From positions 1,736,001 through 1,800,000 of the forward strand of contig NZ_AP012273.1 of assembly GCF_000828615.1 (NCBI RefSeq): DNA of 64,000 nucleotides, in the 5' to 3' direction. Origin of the DNA: Thiolapillus brandeum (GTDB lineage: Bacteria; Pseudomonadota; Gammaproteobacteria; Chromatiales; Chromatiaceae). A program made the position numbers and the translations under genes. Below, one piece after another: positions 9,570-17,970 of the stretch (its first letter is position 1; each line of letters starts with the position of its first letter). The notes under the pieces are model-generated. The model saw only the letters and a list, made by a program, of their open reading frames with translations, searched no databases and was not told the origin of the DNA.

Positions 9570-10966
9570 GACAGCTTCTGTATGTAGTCGATGGCCTTAT
9601 CGATTCGGCGCAGGCAGGCCTCACGTCCGATCATCTCCATGGTGAGATCCAGATCCGGGGAAGGCGCGCCGCCGGTGACGGCCACACGCATGGGCATGGC
9701 CACCTTGCCAAAACCCGTTTCCAGAATCTTCACGGCATTGGCGATGACGGCGTGGATGTCCTCCCGGTTCCAGTCCGGCAGTTCCATCAAATGGGCACGC
9801 ACCAGGGCCAGGGGCTCCAGGGCACCGGGCTTGAGGGCTTTCCTGGCCGCCTTGGGGTCAAAGTCCTCAAAATCCCGGTAATAGAAAGCACTGATCCGGG
9901 CCAGCTCCACCAGGGTGGAGGCCCGCTCGCGCTGCGCCTCTACCACGGCGACCAGATCCGGCCCCTGGGTGGGGTCGATATCCAGGCGCCCCAGGTGCGG
10001 CGCCAGCAGGCGGGCAATGCGTTTGGGATCATCGCTCTTGATGTAATGCTGGTTGATCCACAGGAGCTTGTCGGTGTTGAAGGTGGATGGCGCCTTGTTC
10101 ACTTCCTCCAGTTCGAACAACTGGATCATTTCATCCAGAGAGAAGATTTCCTGATCCCCATGGGACCATCCCAGGCGCACCAGGTAGTTGAGCAGGGCTT
10201 CGGGCAGAAAGCCGTCTTCCAGGTATTGCATGACGCTCACGGCGCCATGGCGCTTGGACAGACGCGCACCATCGTCCCCCAGGATCATGGGCAGGTGGCC
10301 GTACTGAGGCACGGGCAGCTCCAGAGCCTGGAGCAGGTTGATCTGCCGGGGCGTGTTGTTGATATGATCGTCACCGCGGATCACATGGGTGATATTCATG
10401 TCCGCATCGTCCACCACCACGGTCAGGTTATAGGTGGGAGAACCATCGCTGCGGCGGATGATGAGATCGTCCAGCTCCTCGTTGGCCACGCTGATACGCC
10501 CGCGCACCAGATCGTCGAACACCACCGCGCCGCTGCCGGGGTTGCGGAAGCGGATCACATGGGACTGGGAAGGGTCGATCTCCCGGTGCCGGCAGAACCC
10601 GTCATAACGGGGCTTCACCTTGCGCTTCATCTGCTCTTCGCGCAGCTCATCCAGGCGCTCTTTCGAGCAATCGCAGCGATACGCCAGCCCTTTCTCCAGA
10701 AGCTGATCGATGACCTCGTTGTAACGATCGAAACGCCGGGTCTGGTAGAAGGGCCCTTCATCATATTCCAGGCCCAGCCAGGTCATGCCTTCGAGAATGG
10801 CATTCACCGACTCCTGGGTGGAACGCTCCAGATCCGTATCTTCGATGCGCAACACGAACTGGCCGCCGTGCTTGCGGGCATAGAGCCAGGAAAACAGGGC
10901 GGTACGTGCTCCGCCGACATGCAGATAGCCGGTGGGACTGGGGGCAAAACGGGTTCTGACAGTCAT
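9566..10966 (-). CDS. gltX: Glutamyl-tRNA synthetase
   Basis: 466 residues, typical for bacterial GluRS. The HIGH-like motif is [13 protein letters not shown] (about 9-21) and the KMSKS motif is ARLSKRHG (about 235-242). A zinc-binding CDC...FCRHR cluster lies between (about 99-128), as in the E. coli enzyme. It charges tRNA-Glu. A cell with its own GlnRS would have a discriminating GluRS. It is the first gene of gltX-glnS, translationally coupled to glnS. Confidence 0.97.
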   Translation of the reverse strand: MTVRTRFAPSPTGYLHVGGARTALFSWLYARKHGGQFVLRIEDTDLERSTQESVNAILEGMTWLGLEYDEGPFYQTRRFDRYNEVIDQLLEKGLAYRCDCSKERLDELREEQMKRKVKPRYDGFCRHREIDPSQSHVIRFRNPGSGAVVFDDLVRGRISVANEELDDLIIRRSDGSPTYNLTVVVDDADMNITHVIRGDDHINNTPRQINLLQALELPVPQYGHLPMILGDDGARLSKRHGAVSVMQYLEDGFLPEALLNYLVRLGWSHGDQEIFSLDEMIQLFELEEVNKAPSTFNTDKLLWINQHYIKSDDPKRIARLLAPHLGRLDIDPTQGPDLVAVVEAQRERASTLVELARISAFYYRDFEDFDPKAARKALKPGALEPLALVRAHLMELPDWNREDIHAVIANAVKILETGFGKVAMPMRVAVTGGAPSPDLDLTMEMIGREACLRRIDKAIDYIQKLS

Positions 10967-11077
10967 GGTTGTCGAAAAACTGGGAAATCAATCCGTCATT
11001 TTATCAGGCTGGGCAAGGCATAGGGTGGAATTTTCAGGTGGCTGTTTATTCCTGTCCAGCACCCTTCCCGGCCATTA

Positions 11078-11111
11078 CTGACATGGTTTTACTTTTGTTC
11101 TATAATAGAAC
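11078..11111 (+). promoter_or_regulatory. lexA promoter with a palindrome over the -10 box (candidate LexA operator)
   Basis: CTGACA (11078-11083) and a perfect TATAAT (11101-11106) are 17 bases apart, 26 bases or more ahead of the lexA ribosome site. The -10 hexamer is inside a 15-base perfect palindrome GTTCTATAATAGAAC (11097-11111). It does not match the E. coli CTG-N10-CAG box. Autoregulation by LexA is the rule in this family; that this palindrome is the operator is inference. Confidence 0.65.
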
Positions 11112-11136
11112 CAACATAGCACCCAAGGAGGACACC

Positions 11137-11760
11137 ATGTCCCTTCCCAATCTCACCCGTCGGCAGCAGGAAATCTACGAATACCTGGTGGAGAACCTGG
11201 ACAGTTTTCCCCATCCTCCCACCCTGGATGAGCTTTGCGAGGCCCTGGGCCTGAGTTCCCGGGGGTCTTTGCACAAACAGCTTCAGGCCCTTATCCAGGA
11301 AGGGCTCATCGAGCCCATGAACAACCAGCGTCGGGGCGTGCGTCTGGCGCAGCTTCCCGGTGAAAACAGCGTCGCGGATGACAACGCCTTGCCCCTTTAC
11401 GGGCGCATTGCCGCAGGCCAGCCCATCGAAGCCATTGCCAGCCATGAAACCATCAGCGTCCCCCCTTCCCTGCGCACGGACAACCCCTGCTACGTACTGG
11501 AGGTCAAGGGGGATTCCATGATCGAGGAAGGTATTCTGGACGGCGACTGGGTGGTAATCGAGAAACGTGATACGGCACGCAATGGCGAAATCGTCGTGGC
11601 CCTGGTGGATGGCGAAGAGGCGACCCTGAAGCGCATCGAGCAGCAGCAGGGCAAAGTCACCCTGCATCCTGCCAACGCCAGCATGCAACCCATGATCTAC
11701 CTGCCCGAACAGGTACAGATCCAGGGCGTGCTGGTAGGACAGATGCGCAGCTATCACTGA
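11137..11760 (+). CDS. lexA: LexA SOS repressor
   Basis: 207 residues from the ATG with AAGGAGG 6 bases upstream; an in-frame extension upstream would run through the promoter. The N-terminal winged helix (1-70) binds the operator. The C-terminal S24 peptidase domain shows the self-cleavage site Ala93-Gly94 in RIAAGQPI, nucleophile Ser127 in GDSM and Lys165 in ATLKRI. RecA-stimulated cleavage would induce SOS genes. The recognition helix region reads LSSRGSLHKQLQAL, different from the E. coli FRSPNAAEEHLKAL, so a different operator is expected, consistent with the palindrome in its promoter. Confidence 0.96.
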   Translation: MSLPNLTRRQQEIYEYLVENLDSFPHPPTLDELCEALGLSSRGSLHKQLQALIQEGLIEPMNNQRRGVRLAQLPGENSVADDNALPLYGRIAAGQPIEAIASHETISVPPSLRTDNPCYVLEVKGDSMIEEGILDGDWVVIEKRDTARNGEIVVALVDGEEATLKRIEQQQGKVTLHPANASMQPMIYLPEQVQIQGVLVGQMRSYH

Positions 11761-11782
11761 TCATCTGCCAGCTTGCTGCTTA

Positions 11783-12026
11783 ATCCGGATATTTCACCGG
11801 AATCCGGGATTTTCCCGGAGAGATTTTTGTCCGGGTCGTTCGAATCGGCAATAGTCGATGTCATTCATCGGCTTGCAGACGATTCGGGCGAGGCCGGGCG
11901 AAAAGATCCCGGGAAAAACCGGATAGCGTGGTGGCTACAAAGTGTAACCCGGCCAATATGTGCATAAACATTTGTTTTCACTGGTGAATCAATGAAATTC
12001 CGAGCGGTCTGGTGAAATATCCGGAT
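11783..12026. mobile_element. MITE-like element, family A, copy 1 (244 bp)
   Basis: Bounded by perfect 16-base inverted repeats ATCCGGATATTTCACC at 11783-11798 and its complement at 12011-12026. No coding capacity. In reverse orientation it aligns along most of its length with the copy at 44.1 kb (shared blocks around CCGGGTTACAC, GCTATCCGG, AAAATCTCTCC). It fills the gap between lexA and the large lipoprotein gene, ending 14 bases from that gene's stop codon. Confidence 0.8.
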
Positions 12027-12040
12027 CAATCCCGGGTTTC

Positions 12041-15000
12041 CTACATTTCGTCTGAAGGCACGATCTTGATGTAGGAAACCTTGCCATTGAGGCCATTGTG
12101 CGGATGATAGTTGACCGTCATGCCCTGAGCAGACTCCCGGGAGGTGGTGTCATGCTCGAGACCACGGATACAGAAGGGTTCATCGAGATCCCGTGAACCA
12201 CGGTATATGCTGGTGTAGTCATCCGTCAGCTTGCCATCCGGATCATCATAGAGCCTCATGGCCTTGTGTTTCCGGGCGCCGGGATAGATCAACACCGATT
12301 TGATCTCATCATTCTCACAGCGGCTGCTGTCCTTGCAACTCACATAAGTGTTGTCACTACTCTGGAACACACCGGCGATATCCGTGGTGCAGTAGAAATC
12401 CGCATAAAAAACGATGTCGTCCGGATCATCAGGATTACTGGAACGGGCGATCTTCACGTGGGAAATCTTGCCGTTGAGTCCGTCACCGATACCCTGGTCA
12501 TCCCGGTGGTGGCTGACGGTAATATCCTCGGCCTTTTCCCGGTCGGAGGTGTTGTGCTCAAAACCAGTGATGCAGAATGGCTCATCCAGTTGTGCATCAC
12601 CCACATGCACCCGCGTCCAGTCATCGATCTTTCTCCCCTGGGCATCGTTGTACACCTTGATCACTGTGTTCTGATCGATACCTGGAAAGATCTGCACCGA
12701 ACGTATCTCGTCATTATCACAGGCGCTGCTGGCAGAGCAGTCACGGTCTTCCAGATTGCTGCTCTGGAATATGCCCTTGATCTCCTGGGTGCAGGAATTG
12801 CCTTCATAGAAAACGATATTGTCCGGGTCGTAAGGTGACGAGGAATGGGCGATCTTCACCCGGGATATCTTGCCATCCAGTCCATTGCCAATGCCGCTGT
12901 CACTACGGTGATAGGCGATGCTGATGTCATGAGATGCCTCTTCAGGACGCGTCTGGTGCTCAAAACTGTTGATGCACAGGGGGCCATCGAGCTGGGAATC
13001 CCCGACATGGATTCGCGCCCAGTCATCCCAGGCACCGGGCGTTGTATCGTTATAGACCTTGATCAAGGTGTTCTTGTCGATCCCCGGGAACAACATCACG
13101 GAACGAATTTCATCATTATCACAGTGATCATCCGTCTTGCAATTGTCGTCGCGGGGAGAACTGCTACGGTACACCCCCTTGATCTGCTGGGTGCAGCCCG
13201 ATCCTTCATACATGATGATATTGTCGGGATCATTGGGCGAACTGGAATCGGCAATTCTGACGAAAGAAATTTTTCCATCCAGACCATTGCCGATTCCACT
13301 GTCACTGCGGTGGAAAGCAATATGAATATCACGGGCGCGCATTTCATCGCTGGTCTGTTGCTCAAAGCTGCCCACGCAATAGGGGGCATCCGTGCTGAAA
13401 GCATCACCAATATAGATACGCGCCCAGTCATCGCGTTTGCCCGCCTCTTCATCGTTGTACAGCTTGATCACCCGGTTGGTCTGCACACCGGGATAGATCA
13501 GCATGGAACGGATTTCATCATTGTCACAGCTATTGCTGTTCTTGCAGTTGACGGCGTAGTCCTCATCGCTGTGAAACTGGCCCTTGATCCCCTGGGTGCA
13601 ATCATTGCCTTCGTAGAAGACCACGTCATAATCATTGTTGTAAGGGTTGGCGGAGTTGTCGATATTCACATGCGACACCTTGCCATCCAGGCCATCTCCC
13701 ACCAGGCCATCGATCTCGTGGAAATCGATGGTGATGTCCGTGACCCCATTCACCACATCGCTGGCCGCACGCTGTTGCTCCAGGGTGTCGATGCAGTAAG
13801 GCGCGTCGATAACTGTATTCTCGCCAATATGGATGCGCGCCCAGTCATCATTTTCCGTACCGTCCGGATCATTGTAGAGGCTGATGACGGTGTTACTCCT
13901 GACGCCGGGATAAAGAAGGACGGAACGTATCTCGTCATTGTCACAACTGCTGCTGGAGGTGCAGTCCTTGTCTGCATGAACCGTGCTGCGGAACACCCCC
14001 TTGATACCCTGGGTGCAGTTGTTGCCTTCATAGAAAATAATGTCGTCAGGATCCACGGGATTGTGGCTGCCCGAGACCCGAATCCGGGATATCTTGCCAT
14101 TCAGCCCGGCACCAAAGGCATCGTCATCGTCCGGATGATAGCTGAGCGTGATATTGCGGGCAGCCTCTTCGGCACGGGTCTGATGCTCAAAGCCGTCCAG
14201 ACAATAAGGTTCATCCAGGTTCATGTCACCCAGGTGAATGCGCGTCCAGTCATCCCAGGTTCCCGGCGTGGGATGGTTATAGACCTTGACCAGTCGGTTG
14301 GAGGCAACCTCCGGATAGATCTTCAGCGAGCGAATTTCATCATTGTCGCAGTTTTCGTCCGAGCGGCAATCGATATCTACATCACTGTCACTGTCCAGAG
14401 CGCCTTTCACACCCTGGGTGCAACCTGCGCCTTCATAGAACACCAGAGTCTGATCGGGATCATAAACATGGGTGGATTGCCCGACCTGAATACGAGAGAT
14501 CTTGCCATCCAGTCCATCACCGATGAGACTGTCGTATTTATGATAATCAATGGTAATGCCATCAACACCATGGACGATCTGGCTGGCGAGACGCTGCTGT
14601 TCAAAACTACCGATACACAGGCCACTATCGGGCAGTGGCGCACCAATATGGATGCGTGTCCAGTCATCGGTCTTTTTCCCGTCCGGATCATTGTGCACGA
14701 GGATATAGGTATTCACGGGAATACCGGGATACAGCCTGACGGAACGGATTTCGTCATTGTCGCACTGGTCACTGTCCGGACAGGATACGGATTCAGGCGT
14801 TGAACTTCTGAATACGCCCTTGATCTCCTGTTGACAATTATTCCCTTCGTAAAAAACGATGTCATCCGGATCGTGAATGCGCGAGGACGAAGCAATCTGC
14901 ACTGCGGAAACCAGGCCATTGAGTCCATCGTTCCCGGTCACGCCACCGGTACTCCAGTGCATGCTGGTATTGATTTCCGGATGAGGAGAAGGGGTTTCCA

Positions 15001-16540
15001 GGTCGGAAATGCACAAAGGCACCTGCAAGGGTGAATTGACGTGGATTCTTGCCCAATCATCCCGCTTGGATGCCAGGGGGTCATTGAACAGCTTGATCAC
15101 CGTGTTTGGCGCGATGGACGGAAACAGCATCACGGAATTGATCGCATCGTTCTTGCAGCTGAAATCCGTCAAACAGTTGGTCGTACCATGTTCATCGCTG
15201 GAGAAAGCGCCAACCTCATCTCCAAGGCAATCGGATGATTCAAAAAACACGATGTCATGAATGGCACTGGAAAAATCCCGGTCATCGAGTATCGGCTGAA
15301 GAATATCCGCCACCTGCTCGCTTTCCACTTCCGAACCCGGGCACAGGGAGGACTGGGCAGACTCGCTGTGGGCGCCATCGAAAACTACCGAGGAATGAGG
15401 CGCATCATTGAATGACTGGCGCTTCAGGGCTACGACGCCATCGCTCTCGGCATCCCCCAAGCCTTTGCCGATGCAACTGAAGCGCAAAGCCAGCAGCGGT
15501 ATGGTGCGGCCATTCACCTGGAATTTGTGATACGGATAGTCCAGATTGAACTGCTTCATGTGTTCCACGCTCATATCATCCGTGGCGGGCGTGGTATCGC
15601 CGGAAAAGGCACTGCCCTTGTGGGGCGTGGCCAGGGTATAGATCTTCTTGATCTTGAGCGCGGCGGCATACAGCAAAGCGGCATTTTCATCATCATTGTC
15701 CGGGTCGCCATCGGTATAGCGATTGGCGGAACTGATGATGTAACGCAGATCCAGACCTCCCATGCTGTGGCCCACGGCAATCAGGGAGTGATCGGGAATA
15801 TCCGGCTGTTGAACAATCTGGTAGGCCAGTTGCGTGGCTCGTTCGGCAATGGAGCCTATGGGATTGACATTGAACCGATAGGTCGCCCATCCCTGGTTTT
15901 CCGCATAGTGGGCAAAGCTGATCCAGGCATCCCGGCTTGACGCCAGGCCATGGGCAAACAGGATGCGCCCCTTGACCCCGCCGTCTCCCCCATCATCATC
16001 GTCATCATCGTGCTGAAAGGAAATCTGCCCATTGTTTTCCGCACCGGGAACCAGGGCCAGCGGGTTCCAGACCATATCGCCAGTACTGCTTTCCTTGCCC
16101 GCCAGCTTGAACACATCTTCTGTGCCCAAAGGTACATAGACCCAGTCCCAGACGGCTTTCCCATAGTGTACATACAGCCCGTCAAAAGGGTGCGTTCTGT
16201 CCGCCAGATCCTGTAGATAGTCCGGCCCCGTCGTGCTTACCAGGGAACCAATGGTCACATGATGCCCGGCAATATCCACATCGAAGGCCGTAAAAGCGGC
16301 CGGATCCACCACATCCCAGAGGATATGGCCATCGTTCTTCATGCCAATGATCTTGCCCACCACACTTTGATCGGCTGCGATGAACAGCCGGTCATTGCCC
16401 TGGTCGCCAAAACGAACCACATAGCCATTGATCTGCAACGGCGAATTGTCCACCAGGTAGTCCTCCACGGGACCGGCCAGGCAGGCGCCCATCATCAGCA
16501 GGATCAGCAACAGAAAACCCAAGCGGGCGGGCTTATTCAT
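12041..16540 (-). CDS. Giant lipoprotein: alpha/beta-hydrolase (lipase-like) plus eight Cys-rich beta/gamma-crystallin-like repeats
   Basis: 1499 residues. The N-terminus has a signal sequence and lipobox (LLMMGAC, Cys20), so the protein is probably anchored to the outer membrane. Residues about 190-415 are an alpha/beta-hydrolase: HGLASSRDAW (oxyanion region), GHSMGG with nucleophile Ser259, and likely Asp367 (ESDGVV) and His391 (GAHS). A DDDDDDGGDGG stretch precedes it (178-188). Residues about 423-1495 are eight tandem units of about 133 residues, each with four Cys and motifs FYEGNxC, CDNDEIRSV, DDWxRIHxG and DGLDGKISxV. NDEIRS and DGKISR resemble the two calcium-site motifs of a beta/gamma-crystallin domain (inference). 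Its start overlaps the upstream exported protein gene by 8 bases. Substrate unknown. Confidence 0.85.
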   Translation of the reverse strand: MNKPARLGFLLLILLMMGACLAGPVEDYLVDNSPLQINGYVVRFGDQGNDRLFIAADQSVVGKIIGMKNDGHILWDVVDPAAFTAFDVDIAGHHVTIGSLVSTTGPDYLQDLADRTHPFDGLYVHYGKAVWDWVYVPLGTEDVFKLAGKESSTGDMVWNPLALVPGAENNGQISFQHDDDDDDGGDGGVKGRILFAHGLASSRDAWISFAHYAENQGWATYRFNVNPIGSIAERATQLAYQIVQQPDIPDHSLIAVGHSMGGLDLRYIISSANRYTDGDPDNDDENAALLYAAALKIKKIYTLATPHKGSAFSGDTTPATDDMSVEHMKQFNLDYPYHKFQVNGRTIPLLALRFSCIGKGLGDAESDGVVALKRQSFNDAPHSSVVFDGAHSESAQSSLCPGSEVESEQVADILQPILDDRDFSSAIHDIVFFESSDCLGDEVGAFSSDEHGTTNCLTDFSCKNDAINSVMLFPSIAPNTVIKLFNDPLASKRDDWARIHVNSPLQVPLCISDLETPSPHPEINTSMHWSTGGVTGNDGLNGLVSAVQIASSSRIHDPDDIVFYEGNNCQQEIKGVFRSSTPESVSCPDSDQCDNDEIRSVRLYPGIPVNTYILVHNDPDGKKTDDWTRIHIGAPLPDSGLCIGSFEQQRLASQIVHGVDGITIDYHKYDSLIGDGLDGKISRIQVGQSTHVYDPDQTLVFYEGAGCTQGVKGALDSDSDVDIDCRSDENCDNDEIRSLKIYPEVASNRLVKVYNHPTPGTWDDWTRIHLGDMNLDEPYCLDGFEHQTRAEEAARNITLSYHPDDDDAFGAGLNGKISRIRVSGSHNPVDPDDIIFYEGNNCTQGIKGVFRSTVHADKDCTSSSSCDNDEIRSVLLYPGVRSNTVISLYNDPDGTENDDWARIHIGENTVIDAPYCIDTLEQQRAASDVVNGVTDITIDFHEIDGLVGDGLDGKVSHVNIDNSANPYNNDYDVVFYEGNDCTQGIKGQFHSDEDYAVNCKNSNSCDNDEIRSMLIYPGVQTNRVIKLYNDEEAGKRDDWARIYIGDAFSTDAPYCVGSFEQQTSDEMRARDIHIAFHRSDSGIGNGLDGKISFVRIADSSSPNDPDNIIMYEGSGCTQQIKGVYRSSSPRDDNCKTDDHCDNDEIRSVMLFPGIDKNTLIKVYNDTTPGAWDDWARIHVGDSQLDGPLCINSFEHQTRPEEASHDISIAYHRSDSGIGNGLDGKISRVKIAHSSSPYDPDNIVFYEGNSCTQEIKGIFQSSNLEDRDCSASSACDNDEIRSVQIFPGIDQNTVIKVYNDAQGRKIDDWTRVHVGDAQLDEPFCITGFEHNTSDREKAEDITVSHHRDDQGIGDGLNGKISHVKIARSSNPDDPDDIVFYADFYCTTDIAGVFQSSDNTYVSCKDSSRCENDEIKSVLIYPGARKHKAMRLYDDPDGKLTDDYTSIYRGSRDLDEPFCIRGLEHDTTSRESAQGMTVNYHPHNGLNGKVSYIKIVPSDEM
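12044..15274 (-). repeat. Eight in-gene tandem repeats, about 400 bp each
   Basis: This is the coding DNA of the eight modules in the giant lipoprotein. The units are clearly homologous in protein but diverged in DNA; units 6 and 7 are closest (both contain YHRSDSGIGNGLDGKIS or a near copy). Unit 1, next to the hydrolase, and unit 8, at the C-terminus, are the most diverged. Divergence suggests an old duplication with continued function rather than recent expansion. Confidence 0.9.
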
Positions 16541-17147
16541 GGCATCTCCCCTTTACATTCAGCACAGCAACCGCCATGAGCAACAGGGACAGCAGGGCGA
16601 GCCATCCCGGCGTCAGGGGAACCGGCTCGGGTTCCACCCCAGGAGGCGGCGGTGGCGCTGCCGCGAGCCGGGGGCCGCCGGGATCGACGATCAGATGATC
16701 GTTGCCTGTGGAATCACCAAAACCGCCTTCCCTGAGATGCAAGACCCATCCCGTACCCTGAGGCTGGCTACGGGAGGAAAAATCCCTCAAGGCGGGGGCT
16801 TCACCCGGGAATGCGGAAACAAACTTGTAATAGCGGGCCTGCGAATTGTCGATGCCGGAAAAAGTCACCTGGACATTGGCTGAAACTGCTGTCACCTCGA
16901 AATAGACCAGGCCAACAGGAAACATATCAGGATCGATATTTTCCAGACTTGCAGGATCCACGGCCCGGACATTGAAGAGATCGCCACTATCCGTGGACAC
17001 CTGAATGGTGCCGCTGTGATTGAAGTTGTCGATGGCCACTGTCGCCACCGCCAGCACCGGAGAAACCGGCAGGAATATCAGAAGAAAAACCAGAAGCCTT
17101 GCACTGAAACCCACAGTACTGCAACCAAACCCATTCCCCAAAAGCAT
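16533..17147 (-). CDS. Exported protein with choice-of-anchor-type domain and C-terminal membrane anchor
   Basis: 204 residues from the ATG at 17147, chosen because AGGAGG lies 9 bases upstream; an upstream in-frame GTG (17174) would include that site in the coding region. A signal peptide is at about 8-35. Near the C-terminus HLREGGFGDSTGNDHLIVD with a following PGGP resembles the choice-of-anchor U domain. A Pro-rich linker (PPPPPGVEPEP) then leads to VPLTPGW, a hydrophobic helix and a short basic tail (KGRCHE), the layout of an IPTL/PEP-CTERM-like sorting signal. The gene overlaps the start of the giant lipoprotein gene by 8 bases, so both are probably made together at the cell surface. 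Confidence 0.75.
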   Translation of the reverse strand: MLLGNGFGCSTVGFSARLLVFLLIFLPVSPVLAVATVAIDNFNHSGTIQVSTDSGDLFNVRAVDPASLENIDPDMFPVGLVYFEVTAVSANVQVTFSGIDNSQARYYKFVSAFPGEAPALRDFSSRSQPQGTGWVLHLREGGFGDSTGNDHLIVDPGGPRLAAAPPPPPGVEPEPVPLTPGWLALLSLLLMAVAVLNVKGRCHE

Positions 17148-17291
17148 ATGCTGCCCCCTCCTGCTGGGAAGCACGCTAGCACACGGGCGCTCCGAGCCAA
17201 TTGATCCTCATCAGAAACTTATAAAATAGCCCTGCTGGAAAACCGGTTTTGTGAACTTTTTGGTTTCCCCTGACCAGAAGAGGCGCCGTAT

Positions 17292-17723
17292 TCAGGAATA
17301 GTAGACATACCTTTCCAACTGCTCGATAACCACCTGCTGCTCGGAAATGATGTCCTTGACGATATCGCCAATGGACACCAGGCCAATCAGTTCCCCGTGA
17401 TCCAGCACCGGCAGATGACGGATGCGCTTTTCTGTCATCAGGGCCATGCATTCATCCACCTGCGTATCCGGCCCCACCACGACCAGTTCACGGGTCATGA
17501 CATCGCCCACGGGGGTATTCTCCGAGCGTTTGCCCGTAAGAATGACTTTGCAGGTGTAATCGCGCTCCGAGAAAAGGCCGACGGGTTTTCCTTCCTTGAG
17601 CACCACCAGGGCGCCGATGCCCTTGCGGGCCAGTTCTCCAATGGCTTCCAGCACGGTTTTGGAAGCATCGACGGTATGCACTACCCCGCCCTTCTGATCC
17701 AGAATATTCTGTACTGTTTTCAT
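17292..17723 (-). CDS. Two-CBS-domain protein
   Basis: 143 residues made of a Bateman pair: CBS1 about 8-65 (IGALVVLKEGKPVGLFSERDY) and CBS2 about 75-135 (RHLPVLDHGELIGLVSIGDIVKD). Such stand-alone proteins bind adenine nucleotides and act as energy-state sensors or adaptors; the partner is unknown. Cytoplasmic. It ends 145 bases before the anchored exported protein gene on the same strand and probably has its own promoter in the 247-base gap behind ffh. Confidence 0.9.
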   Translation of the reverse strand: MKTVQNILDQKGGVVHTVDASKTVLEAIGELARKGIGALVVLKEGKPVGLFSERDYTCKVILTGKRSENTPVGDVMTRELVVVGPDTQVDECMALMTEKRIRHLPVLDHGELIGLVSIGDIVKDIISEQQVVIEQLERYVYYS

Positions 17724-17893
17724 ATCCTCTTTCTCCAGTTTATGGGGTTATAAGGTATATGAAATAAAGAATAGCCGGAAAAACGCCTTTCTGCTGAACA
17801 GGGCCTGCACAGAACAGGCATCTCATTGAATAACAAAGATTTTTTCATCAGACCAGACAGGCAGTGGCGACCTACCCAGGGCCTGATGGCTAG

Positions 17894-17970
17894 CCCGAAT
17901 GTTTCACCGGAATCCGGACAATACATTCATAAGTCTTTGTTTTAACTAACGAATCAGTGAAATATCCGGG
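17894..17970. mobile_element. MITE-like element, family A, copy 2 (deleted, 77 bp)
   Basis: Both ends of family A remain (CCCGAATGTTTCACCGG on the left; GTGAAATATCCGGG on the right), as does the near-end block with ATTCATAAGTCTTTGTTTT, but the centre is missing. The right end touches the first base of the ffh stop codon (17971-17973), so the element forms the immediate 3' flank of ffh. Confidence 0.7.

Noticed and set aside
12845-14803. A 652-codon open frame on the plus strand inside the giant lipoprotein gene
   Set aside because: It is antisense to the repeated modules; its apparent protein repeat mirrors the coding repeats and has no family features.
12044-15274. CRISPR-like array suggested by regular repeats
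   Set aside because: The period is about 400 bases, the frame is open throughout and the units are protein-coding; no CRISPR array or cas gene was seen in the window.
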